Source: Tersicoccus phoenicis (GTDB taxonomy: Bacteria; Actinomycetota; Actinomycetes; Actinomycetales; Micrococcaceae). From it: 64,000 bases of DNA. The position numbers and the translations under genes were made by a program. Below the pieces are notes generated by a model, which searched no databases, was not told the origin of the DNA, and saw only the letters and a program-made list of their open reading frames with translations. This document shows, one piece after another, positions 1-9,658 of this stretch. Every line of letters begins with the position of its first letter. Position 1 is the first letter of the stretch. The DNA is taken from assembly GCF_001968835.1 (NCBI RefSeq), contig NZ_MRDE01000017.1:44379-108378 (forward strand). The letters are read 5' to 3'.

Positions 1-67
1 CGGTGCCGATGACGGCCTGTGTACGGATCAGTTCACTGGGCCGCTGACCGGTGGTGCGCGGCCCGGG

Positions 68-277
68 TCAGCGGGCGCGGTCCCGTGCCACCTGCTGCCG
101 GGTCTGCTCGTACTTGGCCTCGATGTAGGCGTCCAGGACGGTCTGCTCGACCCGCCACTGTCCGCGTCCGCCGACCTGGATGGCGGGCAGTTCACCGCTG
201 CGGACCAGGGCGTACGCCTGCGCGGACGAGATCTGCAGTTCCTCGCAGACGTCGCTGAGCGTGAGGAAGCGGGGCAA
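68..277 (-). CDS. Excisionase-family helix-turn-helix DNA-binding protein
   Basis: A 69-residue protein that is almost entirely one MerR-like/excisionase-type HTH: the helices lie in residues 5-30 (LTLSDVCEELQISSAQAYAL) and a short wing contains QVGGRGQWRV. Such single-domain HTH proteins are usually transcription factors or recombination directionality factors. The start is TTG at 277, chosen because a strong AAGGAGG ribosome binding site lies at about 284-290. It is divergent from the SAF/CpaE pilus genes, so control of that operon is a reasonable guess, but no target is shown by the sequence. A BldC-like protein is the alternative; the sequence is not close to classical BldC. Confidence 0.75.
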   Translation of the reverse strand: MPRFLTLSDVCEELQISSAQAYALVRSGELPAIQVGGRGQWRVEQTVLDAYIEAKYEQTRQQVARDRAR

Positions 278-347
278 CGTGCACCTCCTTCACCGGCTGT
301 CGTGTTCTCGTCCCTCATTCTGACACTCGCCCGGACGCGTCCGGGCG

Positions 348-358
348 TTGTCCACAGG
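348..358 (+). promoter_or_regulatory. DnaA-box-like motif upstream of the pilus genes
   Basis: TTGTCCACAGG matches the actinobacterial DnaA box (TTGTCCACA). The same 11 bases recur at 41533-41543 upstream of tadA, the other half of the locus. A shared promoter element is the alternative reading. Confidence 0.4.
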
Positions 359-444
359 TTCGGCTACCCGATGACCCTGACCGGGCCGGCGTCTACAGTA
401 GGACCACGGTGCCCGCCGCGCAGGGCATGTGAGGGGGGGACACG

Positions 445-1095
445 ATGACCACGACGACCACTCGTCCCGGGGTGGAGACGCCGCGCCTGAGGCGGCCGTC
501 GTGGAAGGATCCCCGCCTGTTGCTCGGGATCCTGCTCGTCGCCGCTTCCGTGGCCGGGGTCGTGGCGCTGGTCGCCGGGCTGGACCGCAGCACCGAGGTC
601 TTCACCGCCCGGACCGACCTGACCGTGGGGCAGCGGTTGCGCACCGAGGACCTGACCGTGACCCGCGTCCGGCTCGGTGACGCCGCACCGGCCTACCTCG
701 GGCCTGGGGCGCTGCCCCCGGACGGGGCTGTGGTCACCCGGCACGTGCCCCGGGGAGAACTCGTCGCCGCGTCCGCGGTCGGCCGGCCCGACGCGCTCGA
801 CCGCAAGCCGGTCGCGATCACCGTCACGGAGGCCCTGCCCCGGGAGGCGGTGGCCGGTGCTCGGGTGGACGTCTGGGTGGCGATGCCGGGTCCGAACCCG
901 AACACGTATCTCAAGCCCGCGCGCCTGCTGCCGGGTGCCGAGATCGCGGAGGTCACCACCACCACGTCCGCGCTGGGCGCCTCCCGGCAGACCGTGCTCC
1001 AGGTTCTCGTCGACGACGCGACCATGCCGCAGATCCTCGACGCGTTGGGCAACCGGGCCCGGATCTCGGTGGTCTGGAACCCGGCGGCCCGATGA
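445..1095 (+). CDS. SAF-domain protein, CpaB/RcpC-like Tad pilus assembly factor
   Basis: A 216-residue protein with one N-terminal membrane segment (about residues 28-47, LLLGILLVAASVAGVVALVAGL) followed by an SAF domain (about residues 52-110; FTARTDLTVGQRLRTEDL and the PRGELVAASAV loop). CpaB/RcpC proteins of this kind assist Flp/Tad pilus assembly at the cell envelope. The gene opens a two-gene operon: its stop overlaps the ATG of the CpaE-like gene at 1092. The ATG at 445 follows a purine-rich stretch (gaggggggga). The C-terminal part is shorter than in proteobacterial CpaB, as is usual in actinobacteria. Confidence 0.8.
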   Translation: MTTTTTRPGVETPRLRRPSWKDPRLLLGILLVAASVAGVVALVAGLDRSTEVFTARTDLTVGQRLRTEDLTVTRVRLGDAAPAYLGPGALPPDGAVVTRHVPRGELVAASAVGRPDALDRKPVAITVTEALPREAVAGARVDVWVAMPGPNPNTYLKPARLLPGAEIAEVTTTTSALGASRQTVLQVLVDDATMPQILDALGNRARISVVWNPAAR

Positions 1096-2549
1096 GTGTG
1101 CCGCTCGCGATCTTCGGAGACAGCACGGCCGACCACGTGGCCGGGCTCGAGCGGCTGCGCGGGCCGGTCACGGTCGTGCGCCGGTGCGTCGAGCTGGCTG
1201 AGCTGCTGGCGGTGTGCGAGAGCGGCCTGGCGGAGGTCGCCCTGATCGCCGGTCAGCTGGTCGACGTGCCGGGCCATCTGCTGGACCGGATGACGCGCGC
1301 GGGCATCCCCGTGCTGGTCCTGACCGCCGACCGGGAGCAGGTCGGCCGGCTCACCGATCTGGGGGCGCGTGTGCTGCCGCCGGCCATCACCGCGTCCGAT
1401 CTGGCCGCCGCGGTCGTGGCCGCGGTCGCCGATCCCCGCCCGCGCCCCGGCTCCGGGGCGGCCCCCGGCTCGACCGCCACCGGGCAGAGGGCGGCGGGGA
1501 CCGACCCGGACGGTGCCGCTGCTGGTGCCGCCGGGGGTGACCCCGGGGGTGCGTTCGCGGATCCCGGCGCGGACGGGCCCGGCCACCCGCCCGCCGCTGT
1601 TCCGGACACCGTCGACACGGTCGACGGTGACGACGCCGGCGTCGTGATCGCGGTCTGGGGGCCCGCCGGCGCCCCGGGGCGCAGCACGGTCGCCGTCAAC
1701 CTGGCCGCCGAACTGGCGGCCGCGCTCGGGACGGCGTACCTCGTCGACGTGGACACCTACGGGTCCAGCACCGCCGTCATGCTCGGTCTGCTGGACGAAA
1801 CCGCTCCCCTGGCCCAGGCGTGCCGGCTCGCCGACCAGGGGCTGCTCGACACCACCGCCCTGCACCGGGTGGCCGCGGACGTCGTCATCGGCGGCGGCCG
1901 GCTGCGCGCACTGACGGGCATCACCCGCCCCGACCGGTGGCCCGAACTGCGGTCCTCCGCGCTGGGCGCAGTGCTGAATCTGTGCCGGACCACGGCCAGG
2001 GCGACCGTGGTCGACTGCGGCTTCTGCCTGGAGGCCGACGAGGAGCTCAGTTTCGACACGGTGGCCCCCCGCCGTAACGGCGCGACTCTCCGGTCCCTGG
2101 AGCTGGCCGACGTCGTGCTCGCGGTCGGCGCCGCGGACGCCATCGGTCTGCCGCGGCTGGTCAAGGGAATCGCGGACCTCACCGAGGCCGTGCCCACGGC
2201 GACGCCCGTCGTCGCGATCAACAAGGTGCGCCGCGAAAGCGTCGGCCGCGGGAGCCGGCAGCAGGTGCGGGCCGCGTGGGAGCGGTACGGGCCGGATCTG
2301 CCGATCGCGGTCCTGCTGCCCGCCGATCCGGCCGCCGACGCCGCTCTGCTCGGTGGCACGGTGCTGCGGGAGTCGGCGCCGGGCAGTGCCCTGCGGGCCG
2401 GTATCCGCGCCCTGGCGCCCACCGGGCTCGGACTGCGCCCGGTCGACGACGCGGCACGCCGCCGGTGGTTCCGCCGGCCAGCGACCGCACCGGACGAGGC
2501 CGGGCACCTGCACAAGAACGCGACGGACGGCTGGGCGAGGCGCTCATGA
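1092..2549 (+). CDS. CpaE-like MinD/ParA-family ATPase of the Tad pilus system
   Basis: A 485-residue protein. Residues 1-120 resemble a degenerate receiver-like domain, residues 120-175 are a Gly/Ala/Pro-rich linker, and the rest is a MinD/ParA-type P-loop domain beginning VIAVWGPAGAPGRSTVAVNL. The P-loop has Arg where the classical Walker A has Lys (GAPGRST), so ATP hydrolysis may be weak or altered. VDVDTYGSSTAVML resembles the deviant switch region. CpaE proteins position or regulate Tad pilus machinery. It overlaps the SAF gene by 4 bp. In related loci tadA usually follows directly; here tadA lies about 39 kb downstream. Confidence 0.8.
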   Translation: MSVPLAIFGDSTADHVAGLERLRGPVTVVRRCVELAELLAVCESGLAEVALIAGQLVDVPGHLLDRMTRAGIPVLVLTADREQVGRLTDLGARVLPPAITASDLAAAVVAAVADPRPRPGSGAAPGSTATGQRAAGTDPDGAAAGAAGGDPGGAFADPGADGPGHPPAAVPDTVDTVDGDDAGVVIAVWGPAGAPGRSTVAVNLAAELAAALGTAYLVDVDTYGSSTAVMLGLLDETAPLAQACRLADQGLLDTTALHRVAADVVIGGGRLRALTGITRPDRWPELRSSALGAVLNLCRTTARATVVDCGFCLEADEELSFDTVAPRRNGATLRSLELADVVLAVGAADAIGLPRLVKGIADLTEAVPTATPVVAINKVRRESVGRGSRQQVRAAWERYGPDLPIAVLLPADPAADAALLGGTVLRESAPGSALRAGIRALAPTGLGLRPVDDAARRRWFRRPATAPDEAGHLHKNATDGWARRS

Positions 2550-2569
2550 CCACCATCACACGCACGGAC

Positions 2570-2575
2570 TAGGCT
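2570..2575 (+). promoter_or_regulatory. Putative -10 element for the glutamate dehydrogenase gene
   Basis: TAGGCT lies about 60 bp before the ATG at 2636. A TGACCA at 2547-2552 sits 17 bp upstream as a possible -35. This would give a leader of roughly 55 nt. The call rests only on similarity to the actinobacterial TAnnnT consensus. Confidence 0.35.
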
Positions 2576-2635
2576 CGACGGTGACGTCCGCAACGGCGCG
2601 GATGCGAAACCCGATGCTTACGGAGGCCACCCCCG

Positions 2636-5600
2636 ATGTCTGCCGGAGAACAGTCCGCTCGACCCGCCCCGTCGTCGGGAGTCACCACCGTGGACCCCGA
2701 CGACGACGGGTTCGTGCGGAACTACTACCAGCACCTGTCCGCCGAGGACCTCGCGTCCTACGAGGTGGACACCCTGACCCAGCGCATCCACCGGCACCGG
2801 GAGCTCGCCGCCACCCGGGAACGGGGTGAGGCGCTCGTGCTGGCCGACTCCGAGCCGGACGCCACCGTGCTCTACGTCGTCACCGACGACACCCCGTTCC
2901 TCGTCGACTCCGTCGTCGCCGAAGTCGCCCGCCACCACGCGGCCATCCGCCAGGTCAGCCACCCGACGTTCATCGTCACCCGGGACCGGTCCACCGGTCG
3001 CCTGCGCGGCGTCGAGCGGGTGCCCAGCCACAGCGGTGTCTCCAGCGGGGACACGGCGGCCATGCCGCACGTCTCCGCCCGCGTGGCCGACGTCGAGTCG
3101 GGGGAGACCGTGAGCACCGTCGAGTCCTGGATCGCCGTCGAGGCCGCCCGGATGGAGTCCTCGGACGCGCGGGACGCGCTCGTCGCCGGCGTCCGCCGCG
3201 TGCTCGGGGACGTCCGCGCCGTCGTCGAGGACTTCACGTCCATGCGGGACCGGTTGATCGACGCCGCCGAGGGGCTCGAGGCGTTGACGGACCCGACCAT
3301 CACGGCACGCACCAGCGGGGCGCAACTGCTGCGCTGGCTCGCCGACGACAATTTCACCCTGATCGGCTACCGGGAGCACGACCTGGTCGACCGGGACGGG
3401 GAGGAGGTGCTGGTCAACCGGCCCGGCACCGCCCTCGGCGTGCTGCGCCACGCCGAACACGTGCAGCACCAGTTGACCAGCGCCGGCCGGCGCAAGGCGC
3501 GGGAGAAGACGGCACTGGTCATCACCAAGGCCAATTCACGCTCCACCGTGCACCGGCCCGCCTGGCTCGACTACATCGGGGTGAAGGACTTCAACGCCGC
3601 CGGCGAGGTGATCGGCGAGAAGCTGTTCCTCGGCGTGCTCGCCGCGGACGCGTTCATCGGGTCCGTGCAGGACATCCCGCTGGTCCGGGACAAGGTCCAG
3701 GCCGTGCTGCGGCACTGCGGCTTCCCGCCCGACTCCCACTCCGGCAAGGACCTGAAGAACATCCTCGAGACCTACCCGCGCGAGGAGATGTTCCAGATCA
3801 GCACCGACGAGCTGATCGAGACGGTGACCGCGATCCTGCATCTGCAGGAGCGGCGCCGCACCCGGCTGTTCCTGCGGACCGATGTGTGGGGCCGGTTCGT
3901 CTCGGTCCTGGTCTACCTGCCGCGGGACCGCTACACCACCAGCGTCCGGCACCGGATCGAGAACGAGTTGACCGCCGCCTTCGGGGCCGAGTCGATCGAC
4001 TTCGAGGCGCGGATGAGTGAGTCGGTGCTCGCCCGGCTCTACTTCCGGATCCGGTTGCCGCAGGGCGTGGAGGCCAGGGAGGTGAACGTCGACGAACTGG
4101 AGAAGCGGGTCCAGCGGGCCGGCCGCTCGTGGTCCGAAGGCATCGAGCAGGTGTTGCGGACCCGCGCCGACCTGAGCGAGGTGAGCCGGCTCGCCGGGCA
4201 GTGGGCGGAGGCGTTCCCTGCGGCCTACCGGGCGGACTTCGAGGTGGAGGACGCCCTCGAGGACATTCGCCGCTTCGAGCAGGCCGAGGCCGGTGGGCAT
4301 CCGGAACTGGCGCTGCGGCGACCGGACGCGGCGAGCGCCGACGAGGACAGTCCGGCGGCGGCCGCGGACGCCCGGCTGAAGATCTATCTGCGGCAGCCGC
4401 GGTCCCTGACCGCGCTGCTGCCGGTGTTCCACAACCTCGGGCTGCAGGTGCTCGACGAACGGCCGTTCCGCATCGAGCGGGCCGACGGCGCCATCTTCCA
4501 CCTGTACGACCTGGGCCTGCAGTATCCGGCCGGGATCGACCCGATGGCCGGCGCGGACGACCTGGCCGACGCCTTCCGCGCCGCGCTGGCCGGGGCGATG
4601 GAGACGGACCGGTTCGATCGGCTCATCCTCGCCGAGGGGCTGCACTGGCGGCAGGTGCAGGTGCTGCGCGCCTACGGGAAATACCTGCGCCAGCTCGGCA
4701 ACACGAGCTCCTACGGGTTCATGGCCGACACCCTGCTGGCCAACCCGGACGTCGCCCGCGCGCTCGTGGCCGTCTTCGAGGCGGCGTTCGACCCGCAGTA
4801 CGGTGCGGCCGACGATCCGGACCGCACCGCCCGGCGGGACGACGCCCGCGCCGCCCTCGATGCCGCCCTCGACGCCGTGGCGACCTTGGACGCGGACCGG
4901 CTGCTGCGCGCCTTCGCCGAGGTGATCGACGCCACCCTGCGCACCACCTTCTACCAGGGCAGCACCCACCTCGCGTTCAAACTCGCCACCCGGCGGATCG
5001 AGTCCGCGCCCGTACCGCGGCCCGAGTTCGAGATCTGGGTCTACTCGCCGGAGGTCGAGGGCGTCCACCTGCGCTTCGGTGCCGTCGCCCGCGGCGGTCT
5101 GCGCTGGTCCGACCGGCAGGAGGACTTCCGCACGGAGATCCTCGGTCTGGTCAAGGCGCAGACCGTCAAGAACGCCGTGATCGTGCCCACCGGTGCGAAG
5201 GGCGGTTTCTACCCGAAGCGACTGCCCGACCCGGCGACCGACCGGGCCGCCTGGCTGGAGGCGGGGCAGGACGCGTACCGCACCTTCATCCGCGCCCTGC
5301 TGGACCTGACCGACAACCGAGTGACCGACGCCGGCGGCACGGCTCGCGTCGTCGGGCCCGACGACGTCGTCCGGCACGACGGCGATGACCCGTACTTGGT
5401 GGTCGCCGCGGACAAGGGCACCGCGGCGTTCTCCGACACCGCCAACGCGATCAGCGCCGACTACGGCTTCTGGCTCGGGGACGCCTTCGCCTCCGGCGGG
5501 TCGGTCGGGTACGACCACAAGGCCATGGGTATCACCGCGCGCGGCGCGTGGGAGTCCGTCAAGGCGCACTTCAAGGAACTCGGCCTCGACACGCAGGCCG

Positions 5601-7516
5601 ACGACTTCACCGTCGTGGGCGTCGGCGACATGAGCGGTGACGTGTTCGGCAACGGCATGCTGCTCTCGGAGCACATCCGGCTCGTCGCCGCGTTCGACCA
5701 CCGGCACGTGTTCCTCGACCCGGACCCGGACCCCACCGCGTCGTACGCCGAACGCCGTCGCCTGTTCGACCTGCCGCGCTCCTCGTGGGCCGACTACGAC
5801 ACCGACCTGATCAGTGAGGGCGGGGGCGTCTACCCCCGGTCGGCCAAGTCGATCCCGATCTCGGCCCAGGTGCGGGCGGCGCTCGGTCTGCCGGAGGACA
5901 CGGCCCGACTCAGCCCGCCCGAACTGCTCCGGGCGGTCCTCGCCGCCCCCGTCGACCTGCTCTACAACGGCGGCATCGGCACCTACATCAAGGCGTCGAC
6001 GGAGACCAACGCCTCCGTGGGCGACAAGGCCAACGACGGGATCCGGATCGACGGCGCCGACGTGCGGGCCCGGGTCATCGGTGAGGGCGGCAACCTGGGG
6101 ATGACCCAGCGGGGACGGATCGAGGCGGCCCTGACCGGCGTCGTGCTCAACACCGACGCGATCGACAACTCCGCCGGCGTCGACTGCTCCGACCACGAGG
6201 TCAACATCAAGATCCTGGTCGACTCCGCGGTCCGCGCCGGCCGTCTCGACGCGGGTGAGCGCGCCGCGTTCCTGCACGCGATGACCGACGAGGTCGCGGA
6301 TCTGGTGCTGGCCGACAACGTCGACCAGAACCTGCTGCTGCTCAACGACAAGCAGCACGGGCCCGAATGGGCGCCCAGTTTCGAACGGCACATGGACTGG
6401 CTCCAGGAGCACGCCGACCTGGACCGGGCGCTCGAGTTCCTGCCCACCACCGAACAGGTGCAGGAGCGGATCGCCGACGGCCGTGGTCTGACTTCCCCGG
6501 AGCTGTCGGTGCTCGCGGCGTACGCGAAGATCCAGCTCACCGGGGCGCTGCTGCGCGGCGACGTGCCCGACGACCCGTGGTTCGAGGACGTCCTGCTGGC
6601 CTACTTCCCGACCCCCGTCCGCGAGCGGTTCCCCGACGAGGTGCTCGCGCACCCGTTGCGCCGCGAGATCATCGCGACGGCCATCGCCAACGACATGGTC
6701 AACATCGGGGGTATCACCTTCGCGTTCCGGGCGATGGAGGAGACCGGTGTCGACGAGTCGTCGATCGCGCGGGCCTTCACCGCGCTGCGCCGGATCTACG
6801 CGCTCGACGACGTCGTGCGGATGCTCACCGAGGTTCCCGCCGGCGTGCCCACCGAGACGTGGTGCCAGATCTACTCGGACATGCGGCGGCTACTGGACCG
6901 GGCCGTGCGCTGGTTCGTCACCCACGGTTACGCGGACGAGGAGATCGGCCGGTCGGTCGAACTCTTCGAACCGGTGATCGACCCGCTGCGGAGCGGTATC
7001 GGCCGGTTCCTCCGCGGCGCCGATCAGCAGCGGGAACGGCAGTGGTACCAGCGCGCGGTCGACGGCGGCGTCCCGGACGGCCTGGCGGCCCGGTGGGCGG
7101 GACTGTTCGAGAGCTACGCCCTGCTCGACGTCGCCGAGCTGGCGCGGCAGAGCGGGCAACCGGTGGAACTGGTCCTGCACACGTACTTCGCCGTCTACGA
7201 CCGGTTCGAGGTCGACGACCTGCTCGAACGGATCACCCGGCTGCCGCGGCGCGACCGGTGGCAGGCCCTCGCGCGGGCGGCCCTGCGGGAGGACCTGTAC
7301 TCGACCGCCGCGGAACTGACGACCACCGTGCTCGAGACGACCGGGGACACGCCCGACGCCGGCGGGGTGGAGCGGCTGGACCGGTGGCAGCAGGACAACG
7401 CTGAGCGGCTGGATCGGGTGCGCAGCATGTTCACGGAGGCCACCACGCGGCAGACCGACGACATGGCCTCGCTGTCGGTGGCGCTGCGCCTGCTCCGTTC
7501 CATCGTCCGGAGGTGA
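2636..7516 (+). CDS. gdh: Large NAD-specific glutamate dehydrogenase (GDH-180 class)
   Basis: A 1626-residue cytoplasmic enzyme that oxidatively deaminates glutamate to 2-oxoglutarate with NAD. The length fits the 160-180 kDa class found in Streptomyces and mycobacteria. A long N-terminal regulatory region is followed by the catalytic core: RGGLRWSDRQEDFRTEILGL and KAQTVKNAVIVPTGAKGGFY (about residues 818-862, with substrate-binding lysines) and the NAD-binding GVGDMSGDVFGNGM at about residue 995. The ATG at 2636 has a CGGAGG site at 2621-2626. The PdtaS-like kinase starts two bases after its stop. In mycobacteria this enzyme is regulated post-translationally by the FHA protein GarA; nothing in this window shows that directly. 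Confidence 0.97.
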   Translation: MSAGEQSARPAPSSGVTTVDPDDDGFVRNYYQHLSAEDLASYEVDTLTQRIHRHRELAATRERGEALVLADSEPDATVLYVVTDDTPFLVDSVVAEVARHHAAIRQVSHPTFIVTRDRSTGRLRGVERVPSHSGVSSGDTAAMPHVSARVADVESGETVSTVESWIAVEAARMESSDARDALVAGVRRVLGDVRAVVEDFTSMRDRLIDAAEGLEALTDPTITARTSGAQLLRWLADDNFTLIGYREHDLVDRDGEEVLVNRPGTALGVLRHAEHVQHQLTSAGRRKAREKTALVITKANSRSTVHRPAWLDYIGVKDFNAAGEVIGEKLFLGVLAADAFIGSVQDIPLVRDKVQAVLRHCGFPPDSHSGKDLKNILETYPREEMFQISTDELIETVTAILHLQERRRTRLFLRTDVWGRFVSVLVYLPRDRYTTSVRHRIENELTAAFGAESIDFEARMSESVLARLYFRIRLPQGVEAREVNVDELEKRVQRAGRSWSEGIEQVLRTRADLSEVSRLAGQWAEAFPAAYRADFEVEDALEDIRRFEQAEAGGHPELALRRPDAASADEDSPAAAADARLKIYLRQPRSLTALLPVFHNLGLQVLDERPFRIERADGAIFHLYDLGLQYPAGIDPMAGADDLADAFRAALAGAMETDRFDRLILAEGLHWRQVQVLRAYGKYLRQLGNTSSYGFMADTLLANPDVARALVAVFEAAFDPQYGAADDPDRTARRDDARAALDAALDAVATLDADRLLRAFAEVIDATLRTTFYQGSTHLAFKLATRRIESAPVPRPEFEIWVYSPEVEGVHLRFGAVARGGLRWSDRQEDFRTEILGLVKAQTVKNAVIVPTGAKGGFYPKRLPDPATDRAAWLEAGQDAYRTFIRALLDLTDNRVTDAGGTARVVGPDDVVRHDGDDPYLVVAADKGTAAFSDTANAISADYGFWLGDAFASGGSVGYDHKAMGITARGAWESVKAHFKELGLDTQADDFTVVGVGDMSGDVFGNGMLLSEHIRLVAAFDHRHVFLDPDPDPTASYAERRRLFDLPRSSWADYDTDLISEGGGVYPRSAKSIPISAQVRAALGLPEDTARLSPPELLRAVLAAPVDLLYNGGIGTYIKASTETNASVGDKANDGIRIDGADVRARVIGEGGNLGMTQRGRIEAALTGVVLNTDAIDNSAGVDCSDHEVNIKILVDSAVRAGRLDAGERAAFLHAMTDEVADLVLADNVDQNLLLLNDKQHGPEWAPSFERHMDWLQEHADLDRALEFLPTTEQVQERIADGRGLTSPELSVLAAYAKIQLTGALLRGDVPDDPWFEDVLLAYFPTPVRERFPDEVLAHPLRREIIATAIANDMVNIGGITFAFRAMEETGVDESSIARAFTALRRIYALDDVVRMLTEVPAGVPTETWCQIYSDMRRLLDRAVRWFVTHGYADEEIGRSVELFEPVIDPLRSGIGRFLRGADQQRERQWYQRAVDGGVPDGLAARWAGLFESYALLDVAELARQSGQPVELVLHTYFAVYDRFEVDDLLERITRLPRRDRWQALARAALREDLYSTAAELTTTVLETTGDTPDAGGVERLDRWQQDNAERLDRVRSMFTEATTRQTDDMASLSVALRLLRSIVRR

Positions 7517-7517
7517 C

Positions 7518-9035
7518 GTGGCCATCTTCACCGACCCCATGACGAAGCGCGCCGACTTCGGTCCGGGGGACGCCGAGTGGTTGCACCTGCTGGTGGGGGA
7601 CTGGCAGCTGGTCGCCGATCTGGCGTTCGCCGACCTGGTGCTCTGGTTCACCGACGGGGCCGGCGGGTACGTCGCCGTCGCGCACGTGCGCCCGTCCACG
7701 TCGCACACGGTGTTCCACACCGATCCTGTCGGCGAGCGGGTCCCGGCCGAGCTGGCGCCGCTGGTGGCGAGGGCCGAGCAGAGCCGGCAGATCGAGCGCA
7801 GCGCCGCGACGGACGGTGCCGACGAGCACGGCACCCAGGTCGAGGCGGTGCCGATGGTGCGCAACGGCCGTTCCCTGGCCGTGATCACCAGCCATCTGGA
7901 CCTGTCCAACGCGCGGCTGCCCTCGCGGCTGGAGATGACCTACCGGCAGTGCGGGTCCGACCTGCTGCGGATGTGCACCCTCGGTCTGTGGCCCGACTTC
8001 GCCACGCCCACGAGCACGCGCCGCGGTGCGCCGCGGGTGGGTGACGGGTTGATCCGGCTCGACGTCGAGGGCATCGTGCAGTACGCCAGCCCCAACGCCG
8101 TGTCCGCGTTCCGGCGGCTCGGCGAGGTCGACTCGCTCGAGGGGCAGTCCCTCGCGCGGGTGACGACGCCGCTGCTGCGGGACCGACGGCTGGTGGACGA
8201 GACGCTGCCGCTGGTGCTCACCGGTCGGATGCCGTGGCGCACAGAGGTGGAGAGCCGAGGGGTGAGTCTGACGCTCCGGGCGATCCCGCTGCGGGACAGC
8301 GCGGAGCGGTTCGGCGCGCTCGTGCTGTGCCGGGACGTCTCCGAACTGCGTCGGCGGGACATGGAACTGGTGTCCAAGGACGCGACCATCCGGGAGATCC
8401 ATCATCGGGTGAAGAACAATCTGCAGACCGTCGCGGCGCTGCTGCGCATGCAGTCCCGCCGGATGAAGTCCGAGGAGGGCCGCCAAGGGCTCGACCAAGC
8501 GATGCGCCGGGTGGCCACCATCGCCCTCGTGCACGAGACCCTGTCCCAGGGGTTGGCGCAGAACGTGGACTTCGACGAACTGATCGGCCGCCAGATCAGG
8601 CTGGCCGCCGAGGTTGCCTCACCGGGCCAGGAGGTCCGTACCGCGTTCGTGGGCCGGTTCGGCGAGCTGCACAGCGACCTGGCCACGCCGCTGGCTCTGG
8701 TGATCAACGAGCTGGTGACGAACGCCGTCGAGCACGGACTACGGGACAGCTCCGGGACTGTGACGGTCTCGGCGTTCCGGGCTCAGGCCGAGGACCGGGC
8801 GCAGGAGTTGACGGTCACCGTCGAGGACGACGGCGCGGGGCTGACCGCCCGACCGCCCGGCCCTGGGGGCCGGACGCCGGTCTATGCGCCCGACCACGAG
8901 GGCCTGGGCATGCAGATCGTGCGAACCCTGGTGGGCAGCGAACTGGCGGGCACCATCGGTTGGGAACCGCGGCCCGACGGTGGCACGCTGGTGCGGGTGA
9001 CCGTGCCGATGAGCGGAGCCGCGCACGACGAGTGA
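7518..9035 (+). CDS. pdtaS: PdtaS-like sensor histidine kinase (GAF-PAS-HisKA_2-HATPase)
   Basis: A 505-residue soluble kinase without membrane segments. An N-terminal GAF-like region (about 1-165) and a PAS-like region (about 175-275) precede a HisKA_2 dimerisation domain with the phosphoacceptor motif IHHRVKNNLQTVAALL (about residues 294-309) and a HATPase domain (NELVTNAVEHG near 397, DDGAG, GLGMQIV). This matches PdtaS, which signals to the antiterminator-type regulator PdtaR. PdtaS (Rv3220c) neighbours whiB1 (Rv3219) in M. tuberculosis, and here whiB1 is the next gene on the opposite strand. GTG start at 7518 after CGGAGG, two bases after the gdh stop. Confidence 0.93.
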   Translation: MAIFTDPMTKRADFGPGDAEWLHLLVGDWQLVADLAFADLVLWFTDGAGGYVAVAHVRPSTSHTVFHTDPVGERVPAELAPLVARAEQSRQIERSAATDGADEHGTQVEAVPMVRNGRSLAVITSHLDLSNARLPSRLEMTYRQCGSDLLRMCTLGLWPDFATPTSTRRGAPRVGDGLIRLDVEGIVQYASPNAVSAFRRLGEVDSLEGQSLARVTTPLLRDRRLVDETLPLVLTGRMPWRTEVESRGVSLTLRAIPLRDSAERFGALVLCRDVSELRRRDMELVSKDATIREIHHRVKNNLQTVAALLRMQSRRMKSEEGRQGLDQAMRRVATIALVHETLSQGLAQNVDFDELIGRQIRLAAEVASPGQEVRTAFVGRFGELHSDLATPLALVINELVTNAVEHGLRDSSGTVTVSAFRAQAEDRAQELTVTVEDDGAGLTARPPGPGGRTPVYAPDHEGLGMQIVRTLVGSELAGTIGWEPRPDGGTLVRVTVPMSGAAHDE

Positions 9036-9062
9036 GGGCCCGCACGGCCGGTCCAAAGACGA

Positions 9063-9097
9063 CTGATGGCCCACACCTCGCGGGTGCGGGCCATCAG
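9063..9097. terminator. Bidirectional terminator between the convergent kinase gene and whiB1
   Basis: A perfect 10-bp stem, CTGATGGCCC (9063-9072) with GGGCCATCAG (9088-9097), lies between convergent stop codons. GC-rich actinobacterial terminators often lack a U tract. Confidence 0.75.
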
Positions 9098-9126
9098 ATC
9101 AGAAGAAACGGGTCGGACGGAAGCGG

Positions 9127-9375
9127 TCAGCTGGCGCGACGGGCCCGAGCGGCGCGACGCTTCATCGCGCGTCGTTCGTCCTCGCTCATGCCACCCCACA
9201 CACCGGCATCCTGGCCGGTCTCGATGGCCCACTGCAGGCAGGTGTCCATCACGGGGCACCGCCGGCAGACGCTCTTGGCCTCCTCGATCTGGAGCAGCGC
9301 CGGCCCGGTGTTGCCGACGGGGAAGAACAGTTCGGGGTCGCGTTCGAGGCACGCGGCACGACTACGCCAATCCAT
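9127..9375 (-). CDS. whiB1: WhiB1-type iron-sulfur transcription factor
   Basis: An 82-residue WhiB protein. Four cysteines for a [4Fe-4S] cluster are at C9, C37, C40 and C46 (SVCRRCPVMDTC). The family turn GVWGGMSEDERRA is followed by a basic C-terminal tail (MKRRAARARRAS) that binds DNA. The start MDWRSRAAC and the segment DPELFFPVGN closely resemble M. tuberculosis WhiB1, an essential nitric-oxide-sensitive partner of the primary sigma factor. I chose the internal ATG at 9375 over the upstream one because it gives the canonical family N terminus. Conserved synteny with pdtaS supports the name. Confidence 0.95.
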   Translation of the reverse strand: MDWRSRAACLERDPELFFPVGNTGPALLQIEEAKSVCRRCPVMDTCLQWAIETGQDAGVWGGMSEDERRAMKRRAARARRAS

Positions 9376-9658
9376 GGTGATGACACTCCTTTGCACGGCG
9401 TCCGGAATCGACCGGGGGAGGGCTCACGGACGCCAGGGGGAACAGAATGAGTCGAACGGACCCGGGGAAGAGTCGACGTTCACGGCTTGTATACAGCCTG
9501 ACATGCAACGTTGTGGTAGACAAGGGGTCGCGTCCCGGACCTTCGCCACAGACCTGAGAAAAAGATCACAGGTCGCCGTCCTTGCCCTCGCCACCGGGGT
9601 GGTGTCCGTTCGGCCGCGCACCGCCGCGGATAGGCTGCTGGCGTGAACAGGATGTCGC
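9376..9658. promoter_or_regulatory. Divergent promoter region between whiB1 and a membrane protein gene
   Basis: About 280 bp without genes. It holds a near-palindrome GGCTTGTATACAGCC at 9484-9498, which could contain the whiB1 -10 element on the minus strand (TATACA), and a TAGGCT at 9631-9636 about 23 bp before the ATG at 9659 on the plus strand. No TGTGA-N6-TCACA CRP site was recognised. The calls rest on motif similarity only. Confidence 0.35.
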
